From Zoogloeaceae bacterium (lineage in GTDB: Bacteria; Pseudomonadota; Gammaproteobacteria; Burkholderiales; Rhodocyclaceae): a stretch of 8,850 nucleotides of DNA. Below, in pieces: positions 6,020-8,850 of the stretch. Under the pieces are notes generated by a model. That model was not told where the DNA came from and did not search any database. It worked only from the letters and a program-made list of their open reading frames with translations. The stretch covers positions 1 to 8,850 of the forward strand of contig JAIRZG010000128.1 in assembly GCA_031267345.1 (NCBI GenBank), written 5' to 3'. Numbering within the stretch: position 1 is the first letter of the stretch; each line of letters opens with the position of its first letter. The position numbers and the translations under genes are program-made.

Positions 6020-8080
6020 TTAGCGCGCGTAAATCCAGCGCCACCACCATTCCTGCATTCCCATGCCGAACAGCAGGGGGAAGGAAACCCAGAGGCCGAT
6101 AAAGACCGCCAGACCGATGATCATGGTGAACGCATAGTGATGAACGTAGCCGGTTTGCAGCCGCCGCAGAAGCGCCGCGCCCCAGCCGATGACCCGCGCC
6201 GCGCCGTTGACGGCAAGACTGTCGATGATCGCCACATCCACGCCGCGCCACAGGCCGCGCCCGATGAGCCGCGCCCCGCCCGCAAAGACGGTTTCATAAA
6301 TGCGATCGATAAAATACTTCTGTTCCAGCACGGCGTGGAGGCCGGAAAAACGCCGCTGCAACGCCGCCGGAATATCGGGACGTTTGAGATAAAAGAACCA
6401 CGCCAGCGCCACACCCGACGCCGCCAGCCAGAAGGCGGGCGAATTCAGGGCGTGTAGCGTCATCGTCCCCGCGCCGTGAAATTCGGCGGCAAACGCCGCC
6501 ATCGCGCCGTGCGCAGCGTCATCCACATAAATAACGCCGTCAAAAAAGTCGCCGACCAGCAAGGGCGCGAGGGTGAAAAAGCCGATGAGGACGGAAGGAA
6601 TCGCCAGCGCAATCAACGGCAGCGTCACCACCCGGGGCGATTCGCGCGGCGTTTCTCCGGCGGCAAGGCCGTGATGTTCGTCGTGGTCGGCATGGCTGTC
6701 GCGCCCGTGTTCCGTATGCGCCTTGCCAAAGCGTTCCTTGCCGTGGAAAACCAGGAAATACAGGCGGAAAGAATAAAACGCAGTCACGACCACGCCCGCC
6801 AGCAGCGCGAAGTAGGCAAAACCGGAACCCGGAATAGTGGACAGGCTCACCACTTCGATGATGGCGTCCTTGGAATAAAAGCCGGAAAAGAACGGCGCGC
6901 CAATCAGCGCCAGTGTGCCGATCAAACATGTCCAGTGCGTAAACGGCATATATTTTTTCAGCCCGCCCATGCGGCGCATGTCCTGATCGTGGCGCATCCC
7001 GATGATGACGGAGCCGGCGGCAAGGAACAACAGCGCCTTGAAAAAGGCGTGCGTCATCAGATGGAAAATGGCGGCGGAATAGGCGGACGCGCCCAACGCC
7101 ACGGTCATATACCCGAGTTGCGACAGCGTGGAATAGGCGATGACCCGCTTGATGTCGTTCTGGATGATCCCCAGAAAGCCCATGAACAGCGCGGTTATCG
7201 CGCCAATGAACATGATGAAGGCCAGCACCGTGGTGGAAAGCTCGAACAGCGGCGACATGCGCGCCACCATGAAAATCCCCGCCGTCACCATCGTCGCCGC
7301 GTGGATCAGGGCGGAAATGGGCGTCGGCCCTTCCATCGAATCCGGCAGCCAGGCGTGCAGGGGCGCTTGCGCGGATTTGCCCATCGCGCCGACAAACAGG
7401 CAAATGCAGATGACGGTGATCAGCGACCAGTCGGTTCCCGGCAACAGCGCGCCCTGCACCCACGCCGTGCGGGCGAAGACCGTCGCGTAATCCAGCGAAC
7501 CGAAAGACGCCAGCACCAGGCCAATGCAGAGCAGAAAGCCGAAGTCGCCCACCCGATTCAGCAAAAAGGCTTTCAGACTGGCGGCGATGGCGGTGGGACG
7601 GGTATACCAGAAGCCAATCAACAAATAGGAGACCAGCCCGACCGCTTCCCATCCGAAAAACAGTTGCATGAAATTGTTGGCCATCACCAGCATCAGCATG
7701 GAGAAGGTAAACAGCGAGAGGTAGCAGAAAAAGCGGTTGTAGCCGGGATCATCCCGCATGTAGCCGAGCGTATAGATGTGCACCATCAGGGAAACGAAGG
7801 TCACGACCAGCATCAGGGTGGCGGTGAGGCTGTCGAGCAAAAAGCCAACCTGAAACTGGAAATCGCCCGTGCTCAGCCAGGTGTAGAGGGGAAAATTGAA
7901 ACTTTCCCCGCCCTGAATCGCCTGAAAAACCGGCAGCGACGCGATGAAGGCCATGGCGACGCCGGTAATGGCCGCGCCCGCCGCCAGCCAGCGGGGAATC
8001 ATCCGGCAAAAAAGGCCGGAGACAAGCGCGCCGACAAGCGGCGCAAGGACAACGACAAGGGCAAGCGTCTTGATTTCCAT
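6020..8080 (-). CDS. nuoL: NADH-quinone oxidoreductase subunit L
   Basis: NuoL is the distal antiporter-like subunit of complex I and carries the long lateral helix that runs along the membrane arm. It has 686 residues, slightly longer than E. coli NuoL (613). Functional residues are present: E145 in GWEAVGLVSYLLIG (E. coli E144), R176 and D179 in NRVGD (R175, D178), K235 in GAMGKSAQAPLHAWLPD (K229), H260 (H254), H344 and K348 in HAFFKALLFL (H338, K342), and K404-D405 in FYSKD (K399, D400). Residues 455-470 form a His/Asp-rich cytosolic or periplasmic loop with six histidines. The C-terminal part (about 585-660, YFIDRIYETVF to HHYAFTMIIG) fits the lateral helix and last membrane helix, and the end is Trp-rich. 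The ATG lies 3 nt after the nuoK stop, with GAAGGG (8088-8093) as ribosome site inside the end of nuoK. Confidence 0.98.
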   Translation of the reverse strand: MEIKTLALVVVLAPLVGALVSGLFCRMIPRWLAAGAAITGVAMAFIASLPVFQAIQGGESFNFPLYTWLSTGDFQFQVGFLLDSLTATLMLVVTFVSLMVHIYTLGYMRDDPGYNRFFCYLSLFTFSMLMLVMANNFMQLFFGWEAVGLVSYLLIGFWYTRPTAIAASLKAFLLNRVGDFGFLLCIGLVLASFGSLDYATVFARTAWVQGALLPGTDWSLITVICICLFVGAMGKSAQAPLHAWLPDSMEGPTPISALIHAATMVTAGIFMVARMSPLFELSTTVLAFIMFIGAITALFMGFLGIIQNDIKRVIAYSTLSQLGYMTVALGASAYSAAIFHLMTHAFFKALLFLAAGSVIIGMRHDQDMRRMGGLKKYMPFTHWTCLIGTLALIGAPFFSGFYSKDAIIEVVSLSTIPGSGFAYFALLAGVVVTAFYSFRLYFLVFHGKERFGKAHTEHGRDSHADHDEHHGLAAGETPRESPRVVTLPLIALAIPSVLIGFFTLAPLLVGDFFDGVIYVDDAAHGAMAAFAAEFHGAGTMTLHALNSPAFWLAASGVALAWFFYLKRPDIPAALQRRFSGLHAVLEQKYFIDRIYETVFAGGARLIGRGLWRGVDVAIIDSLAVNGAARVIGWGAALLRRLQTGYVHHYAFTMIIGLAVFIGLWVSFPLLFGMGMQEWWWRWIYAR

Positions 8081-8083
8081 GAC

Positions 8084-8395
8084 TCAACCCTTCAGCCGGT
8101 TCAGGTCATCGACCTGAATGCTTTTGAGATTGCGAAAGAGCAACACCAGAATCGCCAACCCCACCGCCGCTTCCGCCGCCGCCACGGCAAGGATGAAAAA
8201 CACGAACAGCTGCCCGTTCGGGTCTTGCAGATAGCGGGAAAACGCGACGAAATTCGTGTTGACCGCCAGGAGCATCAATTCAATCGCCATCAACAGCACG
8301 ATCAGGTTTTTCCGGTTCAGAAAAATTCCCATGATGCTGATTGCAAACAAAATCGCGCCCAGAATCAAAAAATGGCTCAAGCTCAAGGTAAACAT
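8084..8395 (-). CDS. nuoK: NADH-quinone oxidoreductase subunit K
   Basis: NuoK is a small three-helix membrane subunit of complex I, next to NuoJ and NuoN, and is part of the proton path that links quinone reduction to the pumps. It has 103 residues, close to the usual 100-102. Two buried glutamates needed for activity are present: E39 in LLMAIELMLLAVN (E. coli E36) and E75 in VAAAEAAVGLA (E72), with the same 36-residue spacing. The FLNRKN loop after the first helix is typical. The ATG at 8395 has TAAGGA (8405-8410) 9 nt upstream, a ribosome site that uses the stop codon TAA of nuoJ. This suggests coupled translation. The stop is 3 nt before the nuoL start. Confidence 0.98.
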   Translation of the reverse strand: MFTLSLSHFLILGAILFAISIMGIFLNRKNLIVLLMAIELMLLAVNTNFVAFSRYLQDPNGQLFVFFILAVAAAEAAVGLAILVLLFRNLKSIQVDDLNRLKG

Positions 8396-8407
8396 TGTTT
8401 TTCGTCC

Positions 8408-8850
8408 TTATTGCGCGGGGTCTGTTGTCGGGGAAGCGTTTTCCGATCCCTGATCCCGTACCGCCGACTCCTGTTGTTCCACCGGCATGTCGACCAATCG
8501 CATCCGTTCGGCGGCCTGAACCCGGATTTGCGCTTCCGGGTCGGTGCTGCGAGTCTTTTTCGCCTCCCGGAAGGTGAGCGCCACGGCGGCGACAATCGCC
8601 AGCAACAGGAGCGCCGCCGTCAGTTCAAAGGGGTACGTGTATTTACTCACCAGCAGCGCCCCCAGTTCACGGGTATTGGAAGCCGTCGCCGCCGCTGCGG
8701 GCAGGCTCGCGTCCGGCGCGTGAAAATAGTCGCTGACCAGCACCAGCGCCATTTCCAGCACCACCACCAAACCGACGAATGCCCCCAACGGCAGATAATG
8801 CCAGAAGCCCTGCCGCAGCCGATCAAGGTTGATGTCGAGCATCATCACCA
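8408..8850 (-). CDS. nuoJ: NADH-quinone oxidoreductase subunit J (partial, N-terminal part outside window)
   Basis: NuoJ is a membrane subunit of complex I at the junction between the peripheral arm and the pumps. Its third helix contains a pi-bulge important for coupling. The window shows the last 146 codons. The frame is open at the right edge, where GTG-ATG-ATG reads as the Val-Met-Met of the conserved VVMMLDINLDRLR segment. The GTG is an internal Val codon, not a start, and roughly 60 residues should lie beyond the edge. Two membrane helices are visible (about residues 19-39 and 75-93 of the fragment), followed by a hydrophilic tail of about 50 residues (DPEAQIRVQAAERMRLV, then an acidic/Gln-rich end). 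That tail is absent from E. coli NuoJ but resembles betaproteobacterial NuoJ. The stop TAA (8408-8410) overlaps the nuoK ribosome site. Confidence 0.95.
   Translation of the reverse strand, partial: VMMLDINLDRLRQGFWHYLPLGAFVGLVVVLEMALVLVSDYFHAPDASLPAAAATASNTRELGALLVSKYTYPFELTAALLLLAIVAAVALTFREAKKTRSTDPEAQIRVQAAERMRLVDMPVEQQESAVRDQGSENASPTTDPAQ

Noticed and set aside
4373..6457. Very long open frame (694 codons) on the plus strand, antisense to nuoM and parts of nuoN and nuoL
   Set aside because: Its product is almost entirely Arg, Gln, His, Gly, Asp and Lys, which is what the reverse strand of GC-rich genes for hydrophobic proteins gives. It crosses gene boundaries and has no recognisable domain. 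The minus-strand nuo genes fully explain the region.
1..8850. tRNA, rRNA, CRISPR array, insertion sequence, phage or defence system
   Set aside because: No cloverleaf-like elements, spaced palindromic repeats, transposase-like proteins or terminal inverted repeats were seen. The only repeats are the coding 99-bp units.

Overview
The window is GC-rich bacterial chromosomal DNA. It most likely comes from a betaproteobacterium, probably near the Rhodocyclales. That placement rests on the gene order and protein style of the respiratory complex I genes: a NuoJ with a long hydrophilic tail of the betaproteobacterial kind, and a 103-residue NuoK. It is a judgement from memory, not from a database search.

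Layout. (1) The left edge to 596 (+) holds the C-terminal end of a gene that starts outside the window. The visible part is a Pro/Ala/Glu/Thr-rich low-complexity region built from 99-bp tandem repeats, ending in a short basic tail. (2) The gap 597-738 contains a strong GC-rich inverted repeat and the ribosome binding site of the next gene. (3) 739-2910 (+) encodes a 723-residue membrane protein. It fuses a PTS EIIC domain of the lactose/cellobiose/chitobiose type to a C-terminal EAL domain (cyclic-di-GMP phosphodiesterase). The key sugar-binding residues and all the catalytic residues I looked for are present. (4) A 73-bp convergent gap holds only a weak hairpin. (5) From 8850 leftwards, on the minus strand, lies the distal end of a complex I operon: nuoJ (cut by the right edge), nuoK, nuoL, nuoM, nuoN. 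Gaps are 3-15 bp, with Shine-Dalgarno sequences often inside or overlapping the preceding gene.

How the genes work together. NuoJ, K, L, M and N are membrane-arm subunits of NADH:quinone oxidoreductase. NuoL, M and N are the three antiporter-like proton channels, and NuoJ/K join the membrane arm to the quinone-reducing part. All the charged residues known to matter for pumping that I checked are present, so the complex looks functional. The EIIC-EAL gene is convergent with this operon and not part of it. It looks like a stand-alone sugar-responsive or transport-linked c-di-GMP-degrading protein, and no EIIA or EIIB gene is visible nearby.

The nuo half is ordinary core metabolism. The most interesting items are the EIIC-EAL fusion and the repeat-built protein tail next to it. 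No tRNA, rRNA, CRISPR array, insertion sequence or phage gene was seen.
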